A DNA stretch of 64,000 bases. Origin: Pseudomonas sp. 10-1B. GTDB taxonomy: Bacteria > Pseudomonadota > Gammaproteobacteria > Pseudomonadales > Pseudomonadaceae. The DNA lies in NCBI RefSeq assembly GCF_000935045.1, contig NZ_JYKS01000024.1, positions 1 through 64,000 on the forward strand, written 5' to 3'. Made by a program: the position numbers and the translations under genes. The notes under the pieces were generated by a model that did not search any database, was not told the DNA's origin, and was given only the letters and a program-made list of their open reading frames with translations. Position 1 is the first letter of the stretch, and the number at the start of each line of letters is the position of its first letter. Shown here piece after piece: positions 17,081-24,679 of the stretch.

Positions 17081-17084
17081 CTGT

Positions 17085-17316
17085 GTGAGTCCGAAACCTG
17101 CACAGCACCTGTGTAGGAGCGGGCTTGCCCGCGAAGAATCCAGCGCGATGGATGGCACCGGCTTTGCCGGTGTTCGCGGCTAAAGCCGCCCCCACAGGTA
17201 TAGCGTGAGCCCGAAACCTGCACAGTACTGTGTAGGAGCGGGCTTGCCCGCGAAGAGTCCAGCGCGATGGATGGCACCGGCCTTGCCGGTGTTCGCGAGC
17301 TTGCCCGCTCCCACAA
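17085..17316. repeat. Tandem duplication of a REPIN unit (two copies, period 120 bp)
   Basis: Two REPINs (17109-17198 and 17228-17316) sit in direct tandem, including the flanking CCGAAACCTGCACAG at 17091 and 17211. The copies share AGCGCGATGGATGGCACCGG in the centre. The right arm of copy 1 has changed to GGCTAAAGCCGCC. The arrangement points to a recent local duplication downstream of the TonB receptor gene. Confidence 0.85.
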
Positions 17317-17341
17317 AGATTGCGCGCGGCTTGCGGCGGTG

Positions 17342-19828
17342 TCAGAACGTACCTTGCAGGGTTAACATGAAGTTGCGCGGCTCACCATAGAAGTTGCCCC
17401 ACGCCGGCGCGCCGATGGTGGAGTAGTACTTCTTGTCGAACAGGTTGTTGCCGTTGACGGCCACGGTCCAGTTCTGGTCGAGGCGGTATTGCACGCGGCC
17501 GTTCCAAACTGTGTAGCCTGCCTGCTCGACGCGGGTGCCACGGGTGGTGCGGAAGTTCTCGCTCTGGCTGTTCAGGCCGGCGCCCAGTGTCCAGCGCTCA
17601 AGGGCACCGCCCAGTTGGTAATCGCCCCACACCTTGAGCATGTGCCGCGGAATGAAGCTGGAGGTGAAGGTCAGCTCGGTCGGGTCGCTGTCCTCGATGG
17701 TCTTCAGGTATTTGGTCTGGGTATAGGTGTAGCCTGCCAGCAACTGCAGGCGCTCGACCGGCGAGCCGCTGATTTCGGCTTCGAAGCCCTGGGCGCGGAC
17801 CTTGCCGCTATCGGTGTAGCAATAGCCGTCGCCTGACGGGCAGGTATCGACGAAATCGGTTTCCGCACGGTGATTTTCGATGGTACGGAACAGATTGAAC
17901 GAGGTGTTCAGCGCGCCGTCGAGTAGCTCGCCCTTGATGCCGACTTCGTAGTTGGCACCGGTCTTGGGTTGTAGCGGCTGCCTCTCGGCATTCACCTTGT
18001 CGCTCTGCGGCTGGAAGATGTCGGCATAGCTGGCGTAGGCCGTCCACTGCTCGTTCAGGTCGTACAGCACGGCGGCAAATGGTGTGACCTGGCCGTTCTC
18101 CTGGCTGCGGTTGTTCACCCAGTAGTCATAGAACTGGGTATAGGAATCGCTCTTGTTGCGATACCAGCTGACCCGCGCACCCAGTACCAGGGTCAGCGGC
18201 TCTGCCAGTTTCAGGCGCAGGTTGGCGTAGGTGCCATATTGGGTGGTGGTGGAGTCGGTCGGTATGTTGCCACCGCGGGTCGGGTTTACCTGGAAGTCGG
18301 CCTTTGACGGATGGGGGAAGCTTGCAGACGGATCGAACGGGTTCTGGCTGCCGCTCAGAGGCATCAGCCAGAAGTAGTCATGGGTCTTCTGCCGGCTGGC
18401 GTTGGCACCGATGATCAGCTCGTGTTGTAGGCCGAAGGCCTCGAACTTGCCATCGACGTAGCTATCGAAGCCGTAGTCATCCTGGTCGTAGTCGAAGCGG
18501 CCGGCATAGCGGCCGATGCTGGCGCTGGTTGCACCAACCGGCACCGCGCCTTCCGAGTAGCCGTATTCGATGTCCTGGGTATTGTGGGTGTAGACCGAGG
18601 CAAAGTTCAGCGTCCAGTCATCGTTGAAACGGTGCTTGAGGTCGGCGAAACCGGTGACCCTCTGGCTTTGCAGGTCGTTCCAGCTGGCCCCCAGGCAGGT
18701 CGAGCGCGACAGCTTCAGGTCGCTACCATCGGCGTAGCGCGGCAGGCCGTGGTAGCACGGCGTGGCATCGACATCCTCGTAGGCCAGGCCGAAGCCCAGG
18801 GTGGTGTCGGGGGTGACATCCCAGTCGATGGCGCCGTACAGCACCTGATCCTGGCGCTTGGCCACGTCGTAGAAGTACTGGCGGTCCTGCAGCGCCGCCA
18901 CGGCGCGGCCACGCACCGTCCCCGAATCGTTCAGCGGGCCACCCACATCGACTTGGCCGCGGTAGTTGTCCCAACGGCCTGCAGACAGGGTGACAGTGGT
19001 CGCGGCCTTGTCCTGGCCGCGCTTGCGCACGAAGTTGACGCCACCGGCGGAGGAGCCGGAGCCCTTCATCATGCCGGCCGCGCCTTTGAGGATTTCGACG
19101 CGGTCATAGAACGCCATGTCGCTGGAAAAGCTGTTGGCCTGCACGTAGTTGCCGCCAACGTCCAGCGGTACGCCGTCGTACTGGTACTGGCCGTCCAGGT
19201 TGAAACCGCGGGAATAGAAGTACTTGCCGCCCATGGGCGAGTCGTACACGGTGATGCCCGGGGTCTTGTCCAGCACCTGCTCGAGGGTGTTGAGGTTCTG
19301 GTCGTCGAGCATCTTGCGGGTCATCACGGTGACCGCCTGCGGGGTTTCTTTCAGCGTGTGCACGCCCTTGCCGATGGTCACTGCACGGGCGGTGTACGAC
19401 TGGGTGCCCTCGCTGGTCGCATCCAGCCGGTTGGCGTCGATGTTCAGCGGGCCCAGTTCCATCGCCGCGCCGTTGTCGGCAGGCACCAGCACATAGCCGC
19501 CGTTGCCCTGGCGCTGAGCCTGCAAGCCGCTGTTGCCCAGCAGGCGCACCAGCCCTTCCTCGACGCTGTAGCTGCCCTCCAGACCTGTGCTGGTCAGGTT
19601 GCGCGTCTGTGTGGTGTCGAACGAAATGGTCACGCCCGCCTGCACGCCGAACTGGGTGATGGCATTGCCCAGTGGGCCGGGGGCGACATGGTAGGCGGTC
19701 TGGCTCTGGGCCATGGCCTGGGCGGGCATCAGCAGCAGGCTGGGTACGCTGGCCAGGGACATGCCGAACAGCACCAGGCGCACGGCCTGGCTCAGCTTGG
19801 TTGCAGGGGTGGGGTGCAGGTGGGGCAT
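17342..19828 (-). CDS. TonB-dependent siderophore receptor with N-terminal signalling domain
   Basis: An 828-residue outer-membrane protein. The signal peptide ends about residue 42 (PAQAMAQ). It is followed by a secretin/TonB short N-terminal (STN) signalling domain (about 50-125, FDTTQTRNLTSTGLEGSYSV), the plug domain (about 160-280, LKETPQAVTVMTRKML, GGVNFVRKRG) and the beta-barrel ending in Phe (MLTLQGTF), as required for assembly. It belongs to the FpvA/FoxA-like transducer class that imports a ferric siderophore and signals to FecR. ATG at 19828 has AAGGA 7 bases upstream and is preferred to an ATG 21 bases earlier. The sigma and fecR genes lie directly upstream on the same strand. Confidence 0.93.
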   Translation of the reverse strand: MPHLHPTPATKLSQAVRLVLFGMSLASVPSLLLMPAQAMAQSQTAYHVAPGPLGNAITQFGVQAGVTISFDTTQTRNLTSTGLEGSYSVEEGLVRLLGNSGLQAQRQGNGGYVLVPADNGAAMELGPLNIDANRLDATSEGTQSYTARAVTIGKGVHTLKETPQAVTVMTRKMLDDQNLNTLEQVLDKTPGITVYDSPMGGKYFYSRGFNLDGQYQYDGVPLDVGGNYVQANSFSSDMAFYDRVEILKGAAGMMKGSGSSAGGVNFVRKRGQDKAATTVTLSAGRWDNYRGQVDVGGPLNDSGTVRGRAVAALQDRQYFYDVAKRQDQVLYGAIDWDVTPDTTLGFGLAYEDVDATPCYHGLPRYADGSDLKLSRSTCLGASWNDLQSQRVTGFADLKHRFNDDWTLNFASVYTHNTQDIEYGYSEGAVPVGATSASIGRYAGRFDYDQDDYGFDSYVDGKFEAFGLQHELIIGANASRQKTHDYFWLMPLSGSQNPFDPSASFPHPSKADFQVNPTRGGNIPTDSTTTQYGTYANLRLKLAEPLTLVLGARVSWYRNKSDSYTQFYDYWVNNRSQENGQVTPFAAVLYDLNEQWTAYASYADIFQPQSDKVNAERQPLQPKTGANYEVGIKGELLDGALNTSFNLFRTIENHRAETDFVDTCPSGDGYCYTDSGKVRAQGFEAEISGSPVERLQLLAGYTYTQTKYLKTIEDSDPTELTFTSSFIPRHMLKVWGDYQLGGALERWTLGAGLNSQSENFRTTRGTRVEQAGYTVWNGRVQYRLDQNWTVAVNGNNLFDKKYYSTIGAPAWGNFYGEPRNFMLTLQGTF

Positions 19829-19888
19829 TACGTGATCCTTCCGAGTCATGGCAGAAAGTCGCTGTCGTCGCGGCTTGTGTCAGGGACG

Positions 19889-19915
19889 GACGAGAATCGA
19901 AATCAGCAAGATTTC
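19889..19915 (-). promoter_or_regulatory. Candidate iron-starvation ECF promoter of the receptor gene
   Basis: On the minus strand, GAAAT and CGTC are separated by 18 bases within the 111-bp gap between the fecR-like and receptor genes. This resembles the -35/-10 arrangement used by FecI/PvdS-type sigma factors, although the spacing is slightly long. The presence of an STN domain and a FecI/FecR pair makes such a promoter expected. Confidence 0.3.
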
Positions 19916-19939
19916 ACTGAAAGTTTTTTCACTCGCTGT

Positions 19940-20881
19940 TCAGGCAGGCTCCACGCTGACCCAGTAGCGGCTGAGGTAGCGCACCCGCACAGGCAGGGTT
20001 TTCGGCAGGTTGGCCAGGGCGATATCGGTGTCGTCGATGCGGAATGCGCCGGAAATGCTCATGTCACGAATCGACGAGGCGCAGCGCAGCAGCCCTGGCC
20101 GGTAGCGCCCCAGTTCTTCGATGAAGTCGCCCAGGCGCCAGTCGTTCACGCTCAACATGCCCTGCAGCCAGGCGGTCGAGTCGGCGGGCAGGATATGGGG
20201 ACGGGCGAAGTCATCCTGGTCAAAACTCACCTGCTGGCCGGCTTGCAACTGCAGCACGCGGTCCAGATGGCGCTGCGGGCGGACCTCAACCGAGGCTTGC
20301 AGTACGCCCACGCGCGTCTGTTGCGCGAGCTTGCGAATGCTGAACTCGTTGCTGTGGGCCAGGATGCTGCCGTCTTCGGTGTGCACGATGAACGGGCGTC
20401 GTTGCACGTCGCTGGCTGGTCTTGCCAGGATTTCCCCTTGGTACAGCTGGATCGCCCGCACCTTCTGGTCATAGCGCACATTCAGCGCGGTACCCACGTT
20501 CAGCTCCAACTGCGAGCCGTCCGCCAACTGCAGGGTGCGACGTTCGCCGGTGCTGGTACGCTGCTGGGCCAGCAGGGCGCGATAGGGCACTTGTTCGGCT
20601 GCCAGCCAGGTGCCGCCGCCCATGGCCAGCAGCAGGCCCAGCACTTTAAGTACGTCACGGCGCTGTGCCTGGGCAGCGCCAAGGCTGGACAGTGCCACCT
20701 GCGGCGGCACCATGGTCCATTGCTGCTGCAGTTTTTCTACCCGCGCCCAGGCGGCAGCGTGTTGCGGGCTGGCCTGCAACCACTGCCGCCAGGCCTGGGT
20801 GCGGGCCTCGTCGCTGTCGCCGTCGTTGAGCTGCACGTACCAGGTGGCAGCGGCTTCGAGTGTCTTGATGTCCACGGTCAT
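19940..20881 (-). CDS. FecR-family anti-sigma/signal transducer
   Basis: A 313-residue protein. The N-terminal cytoplasmic part is a DUF4880-like domain (residues 9-55, AATWYVQLNDGDSDEARTQA, WLQASPQHAAAWARVE). One membrane segment follows (about 78-95, LKVLGLLLAMGGGTWLAA), then a periplasmic FecR domain with RTLQLADGSQLELN and FIVHTEDG. It holds the ECF sigma factor inactive or activates it when the receptor is loaded. Its ATG overlaps the TGA of the sigma gene by one base. Confidence 0.92.
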   Translation of the reverse strand: MTVDIKTLEAAATWYVQLNDGDSDEARTQAWRQWLQASPQHAAAWARVEKLQQQWTMVPPQVALSSLGAAQAQRRDVLKVLGLLLAMGGGTWLAAEQVPYRALLAQQRTSTGERRTLQLADGSQLELNVGTALNVRYDQKVRAIQLYQGEILARPASDVQRRPFIVHTEDGSILAHSNEFSIRKLAQQTRVGVLQASVEVRPQRHLDRVLQLQAGQQVSFDQDDFARPHILPADSTAWLQGMLSVNDWRLGDFIEELGRYRPGLLRCASSIRDMSISGAFRIDDTDIALANLPKTLPVRVRYLSRYWVSVEPA

Positions 20882-21381
20882 CAGCCTTCCACTGCCAGCA
20901 GGCAGCGGGTCATGGCCTTGATCAGGTGGTTCTTCACCGTGGTGACCGACACACCGAAGCGTTCGGCTGCTGCCCCGTAAGTCAGGCCTTCCAGTTGCAC
21001 CGCAAGGAAGATGGCGCGGGTCTTGGCGCCGAGTTCATCGAGCAGGCTGTCTACCGCTACCAGCATTTCGATGATCGACAGGCGCACTTCCGGGGATACC
21101 TCTACCGGCTCCGGGCGCAGGGCCAGGGCCTGCAGGTAGGCCTGTTCGATGGTGCGGCGGCGGACCTTGTCGATCAGCAGCGAGCGGGCGATGGCCGTGA
21201 GGTAGCTGCGCGGTTCGCGGATCGGCAACTGATTGCGCGCGGTCATTACCCGCAGGAAGGTGTCGTGCGCCAGGTCGGAGGCATCGGCGGCGTTGCCGAG
21301 GCGGGCGCGCAACCAGCCCTTGAGCCAGCTGTTGTTTTCGCTGTACAGCTGGTGCAGGGCTTGGGGATCGAGCGTCGACAT
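20881..21381 (-). CDS. ECF sigma factor, FecI-like
   Basis: A 166-residue sigma-70-family protein. Region 2 is at residues 8-75 (LYSENNSWLKGWLRARLG, ASDLAHDTFLRVM, PRSYLTAIARSLLIDKVRRR) and region 4 at about 110-160 (LGAKTRAIFLAVQLEGLTYG, AERFGVSVTTVKNHL). It is first in the sigma / fecR / receptor trio and should direct transcription of the receptor gene when the cognate siderophore is present. The region upstream (21395-21420) has AT-rich stretches that could hold a Fur site, but I cannot define one with confidence. Confidence 0.92.
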   Translation of the reverse strand: MSTLDPQALHQLYSENNSWLKGWLRARLGNAADASDLAHDTFLRVMTARNQLPIREPRSYLTAIARSLLIDKVRRRTIEQAYLQALALRPEPVEVSPEVRLSIIEMLVAVDSLLDELGAKTRAIFLAVQLEGLTYGAAAERFGVSVTTVKNHLIKAMTRCLLAVEG

Positions 21382-21506
21382 GGCGTCAAGATCGCATTAT
21401 GAATGGGAATTGATCGCATTGTCGCGATGGGGCAGGCTGATTGCAAGGGTCATTCTTGTTTCCGGGGCCTTGTGTCCTGTCCAAAGATGACCGGCAACCG
21501 CATGCC

Positions 21507-21595
21507 CCTGTGGGAGCGGGTTTACCCGCGAACACCGGCGCAGCCGGTGCCAACCACCGCGTTGCCTGATTCGCGGGTGAACCCGCTCCCACAGG
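21507..21595. repeat. REPIN
   Basis: Inverted arms CCTGTGGGAGCGGGTTTACC and its mirror GGTGAACCCGCTCCCACAGG around a central GCACCGGC-like hairpin, between the sigma gene and the 3' end of lysA. Confidence 0.9.
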
Positions 21596-21622
21596 AGCTT
21601 GTGTGGGCCTTGAAAAATGAGT

Positions 21623-22855
21623 TTAGAAGCCAGCCTCCAGGCTCAGCAGGTCCTGCACCGTCTGCCGCCGGCGAATTATCCGCAGTGCCCCGTCCTCGAT
21701 CAGGAACTCCGGCAGCAGCGGTCGGCTGTTGTAGTTCGACGACATCGACGCGCCATAGGCCCCGGCGTCGTGGATCACCAGCAGGTCGCCCACCTGCGCC
21801 TGGGGCAGGTCTTGCGGGGTCAGTTCCTGGTCATCCTGGGTGAACACATCACCCGATTCGCACAGCGGCCCGGCTACCACGGTCGGCTGGCGTGGGCGGT
21901 CCACCGGCTGGCCGTTGGCATCGAGCAGGGTCATGCCGTGATAGGCGCCGTACATGGCCGGGCGCATCAGGTCGTTGAAGCCGGCGTCGATCATCACGAA
22001 GGTATTGCGCCCCACCTGTTTCACCGCACGCACTTCGGCCACCAGGTAACCGGACTCGGCCACCAGGAAGCGGCCTGGTTCGATCTCCATGCGCACCGGG
22101 TGGCCGAGCATCGTTTCGATTTCCTGGCGCGCCACCGCCCAGGTCTGGGCGTAACGCTGCAGGTCGACCGGCTTGTCGCTGCTGCGGTACGGGGTGGAAA
22201 GCCCGCCACCGATGGAGAACGCCTCGATGTCCACGCCCAGGCGGCCGATCAGCTCGATCATCGAGCGGGCCACCTGCTCCAGGTGCTGGTAATCCACCCC
22301 GGAGCCAATGTGCATGTGCACGCCCACCAGGTGCAGGCCATAGGCCTTGATACACGCCAGCGCCTCGTCCAGCTCTTCATGCCAGATGCCGTGCTTGCTG
22401 TTTTCGCCGCCGGTGTTGGTCTTGCGGCTGTGGCCATGGCCGAAGCCGGGGTTGATGCGGATCCACACACGATGGCCGGGCGAGCGTTCACCGAGCTGGC
22501 GCAGCATGTCGATGGAGCCGGCGTTGACCTCGATCTTTTCTGCCACCACCCGCTCCAGGGTGGGCCGGTCCAGCGCGTCGCAGGTCAGTACCACGCCGGC
22601 CGGGTCGCCATCCACGCGCGCACCTGCAGCGAACGCTCGTTCCATCTCGCCCAGCGATACCGCGTCCAGCACCAGGCCATGGGCGCGCATCAGGCGCAGC
22701 ACATGCAGGTTGGGGTTGGCTTTCTGGGCGAAGCGCACGGTGTCGAACACCTTCAGTTGTTCGACCCGTTCGGCGATGGTGCTGGCGTCGTAGGCCCACA
22801 GCGGTGAGCCGTGCTGGCGGACCGCCTCGGCCAGGAGGGTGAAGGGTGCAGTCAT
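21623..22855 (-). CDS. lysA: Diaminopimelate decarboxylase
   Basis: A 410-residue PLP enzyme of the alanine-racemase-fold decarboxylases, which converts meso-diaminopimelate to lysine. The PLP-lysine motif is VRFAQKANPNLHVL (residues about 35-48), followed by GGGLSTPY and EPGRFLVAESGYL, and near the end GDLLVIHDAGAYGASMSSNYNSRP, which carries the active-site Asp-Tyr set with the CESGD motif upstream (LCESGDVF). The ATG at 22855 is chosen because the protein then starts MTAPFTLLAEAV. It lacks the usual lppL/dapF neighbours and is divergent from a lysR-type gene, as for the regulated lysA of enterobacteria, so it is probably a second, inducible copy. Confidence 0.92.
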   Translation of the reverse strand: MTAPFTLLAEAVRQHGSPLWAYDASTIAERVEQLKVFDTVRFAQKANPNLHVLRLMRAHGLVLDAVSLGEMERAFAAGARVDGDPAGVVLTCDALDRPTLERVVAEKIEVNAGSIDMLRQLGERSPGHRVWIRINPGFGHGHSRKTNTGGENSKHGIWHEELDEALACIKAYGLHLVGVHMHIGSGVDYQHLEQVARSMIELIGRLGVDIEAFSIGGGLSTPYRSSDKPVDLQRYAQTWAVARQEIETMLGHPVRMEIEPGRFLVAESGYLVAEVRAVKQVGRNTFVMIDAGFNDLMRPAMYGAYHGMTLLDANGQPVDRPRQPTVVAGPLCESGDVFTQDDQELTPQDLPQAQVGDLLVIHDAGAYGASMSSNYNSRPLLPEFLIEDGALRIIRRRQTVQDLLSLEAGF

Positions 22856-22975
22856 GCTGGCGTTACTCGTAAAAGGAAGGCCACGAGGATGACCCAAAGC
22901 GGAAATTCAGAAAAATAGCTATTTTTCTGCCAGCCATTCATATCTGATATACCCATCGTCTTGCAGGGTATTGCC

Positions 22976-23881
22976 GTGAAACTGTCGGTCCGCCATATCG
23001 AAGTCTTCCGCGCCATCATGGCCGCTGGCAGCGTCACCGGTGCGGCGCGCCTGCTGTTCACCTCGCAGCCGACCGTCAGCCGCGAGCTGGCGCGGTTGGA
23101 GCAGGTGACCGGCCTGAACCTGTTCGAGCGCGAAGGTGGGCGCCTGGTGGCGACGGCCCAGGCGTTGCTGTTGATCGAGGAGGTGGAGCGCGCCTACGTC
23201 GGGCTGGAGCGCATCGACCGCTTTGCCCAGGCCATTCGCAATTTCGAACAGGGCCGGCTGGCCATCACCTGCCTGCCGCTGTTTTCGCAAACGCTCCTGC
23301 CCAAGGCCTGCCAGCGCTTTCACCAGCAGCACCGGGGCGTGAGCGTGAGCATCCTGGCGCAGGAATCGCCGTTGCTGGAAGAGTCGTTGGTTGCCCAGCA
23401 GCATGACCTTGGCCTGACCGAGCTCGAGCAGATACCGCGCGGCGCATACGGCGAACTGCTGTTCAGCGCCAATATGGTGTGCGTGCTGCCCGAGTTTCAC
23501 CCGTTGCAGACCAAGGCCGAGCTGGAGCTGAGCGATTTTCACGAGGTCGACTTCATCAACCTGGCCAGCCTGGATACCTACCGGCAGCGCCTGGACCAGC
23601 ACTTTCGGGCGGCGGGGGTGAACCGCCGCACGGTCATCGAGACCACCAGTGCCGCCTCGGTGTGTGCCATGGTCAGGCAAGGCCTGGGGGTGGCGATCAT
23701 CAACCCGCTGAGCGGGCTGGAGGCGGCGCAGGGTGGGCTGCCGATCCGCCGCTTACGGGTGTCGGTGCCGTACCAGGTGATGTTGATCAGGCCAGACCAC
23801 CGGCCGGCATCGGCGGCGGTGGAGCCATTTTGCCAGGCGCTGCGGGTGCAGGCCCAGGAGATGCAGGCGGCGTTGGCCTGA
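22976..23881 (+). CDS. LysR-family regulator divergent from lysA
   Basis: A 301-residue regulator. Its winged helix spans residues 1-60 (KLSVRHIEVFRAIMAAGSVT, LLFTSQPTVSRELARLEQ), followed by an effector-binding domain. GTG at 22976 has AGGG 8 bases upstream and starts the protein as VKLSVRHIEVF, which matches the family; a TTG 15 bases earlier is less likely. The pair lysA/lysR-type with 120 bp between starts mirrors E. coli lysA-lysR, where LysR activates lysA when diaminopimelate is high. I infer the same here. Confidence 0.88.
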   Translation: MKLSVRHIEVFRAIMAAGSVTGAARLLFTSQPTVSRELARLEQVTGLNLFEREGGRLVATAQALLLIEEVERAYVGLERIDRFAQAIRNFEQGRLAITCLPLFSQTLLPKACQRFHQQHRGVSVSILAQESPLLEESLVAQQHDLGLTELEQIPRGAYGELLFSANMVCVLPEFHPLQTKAELELSDFHEVDFINLASLDTYRQRLDQHFRAAGVNRRTVIETTSAASVCAMVRQGLGVAIINPLSGLEAAQGGLPIRRLRVSVPYQVMLIRPDHRPASAAVEPFCQALRVQAQEMQAALA

Positions 23882-23907
23882 GGCCTGGCTCGCTCCAAGG
23901 GGCTTTA

Positions 23908-24017
23908 CCTGTACCGGCCCTATCGCCGGCAAGCCAGCTCCCACAGGTACTGCACAAGGCTTGGGGCTGATGCGGTCGATGTGGGAGCTGGCTTGCCGGC
24001 GATAGGGCCGGTACAGG
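23908..24017. repeat. REPIN, extended arms
   Basis: Perfect 37-base inverted arms starting CCTGTACCGGCCCTATCGCC and closing with GGCGATAGGGCCGGTACAGG. The heads CTCCCAC/GTGGGAG face the 36-bp centre. It lies between the lysR-type gene and a convergent hypothetical gene. Confidence 0.9.
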
Positions 24018-24050
24018 CAGTACAGCAGCCAAGCCAGATAGCGCTGCGAT

Positions 24051-24347
24051 TCAGAGCTCGCAGATGAAGGTACCAGTCCCGGCCAGGATGTTCTCCAGGG
24101 TTTGCTTCACCTCATCCATGTCACTTAGCTCGCTGGTCAGGTTGATCTCCAGCACCTCGTCCCCCTTCAGCGCATCGCGGTCGCCCGCCGCCACTTCGAT
24201 CAGCAGGCGCTTGGCACTCAAGGTCACTTTCAGCCCATCCAGCGTCGACGGCTCGTCATCCAGGGTCAGGTCGACGGTGTCTTCGTCCGGGTAGCGGGTA
24301 AGCAGGAACATCTGACCCTTGTCGCTGTGGCAGCACAGGGTCGCCAT
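24051..24347 (-). CDS. Conserved hypothetical protein
   Basis: A small acidic protein of 98 residues starting MATLCCHSDKGQMFLLTRYP, with no signal peptide, membrane segment or motif known to me. Alternating hydrophobic and acidic residues (TVDLTLDDEPSTLDGLKVTL, KRLLIEVAAGDRDALKG) suggest a compact beta-rich domain. I chose the ATG at 24347 because GAGGAAG lies 7 bases upstream; an ATG at 24404, which would add 19 residues (MQINTALLFATP...), has no clear ribosome site but cannot be excluded. It is convergent with the lysR-type gene and divergent from gdhB. Function unknown. Confidence 0.7.
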   Translation of the reverse strand: MATLCCHSDKGQMFLLTRYPDEDTVDLTLDDEPSTLDGLKVTLSAKRLLIEVAAGDRDALKGDEVLEINLTSELSDMDEVKQTLENILAGTGTFICEL

Positions 24348-24679
24348 GTTGTCTTCCTCGTCATCGCAAGGGGTGGCGAAGAGCAGGGCGGTATTGATTT
24401 GCATGGACAAGGCTCGGATCAAAGGAAACGGAAGGGAATTCTGACAGTCTTGCCTGCATGCATAAACGTAAAGTTACCGCCCCTTGACCGAAATTGTCGC
24501 AGCGCTGCAAGCCTTGATGACCGATCAGTCGTTAAGCTTCGGCGAGCCCTGGGCGTGCCTGCGCACGTTCAACGTCTGGTTTTTACCGTCCGCCTTGCCA
24601 CGGGTTGGCTATCGTTGATCCGTACACGGCGCACGCAGCGACGCTTCAATTATTACAAAGCCCAAGCGGAGTACCACAG

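Noticed and set aside
15620-17345. CRISPR array suggested by repeated palindromes
   Set aside because: The repeats are inverted REP pairs of variable length and spacing, without regular spacers or cas genes.
21395-21425. Fur box upstream of the FecI-like sigma gene
   Set aside because: The AT-rich bases are only loosely similar to GATAATGATAATCATTATC; too many mismatches to claim.
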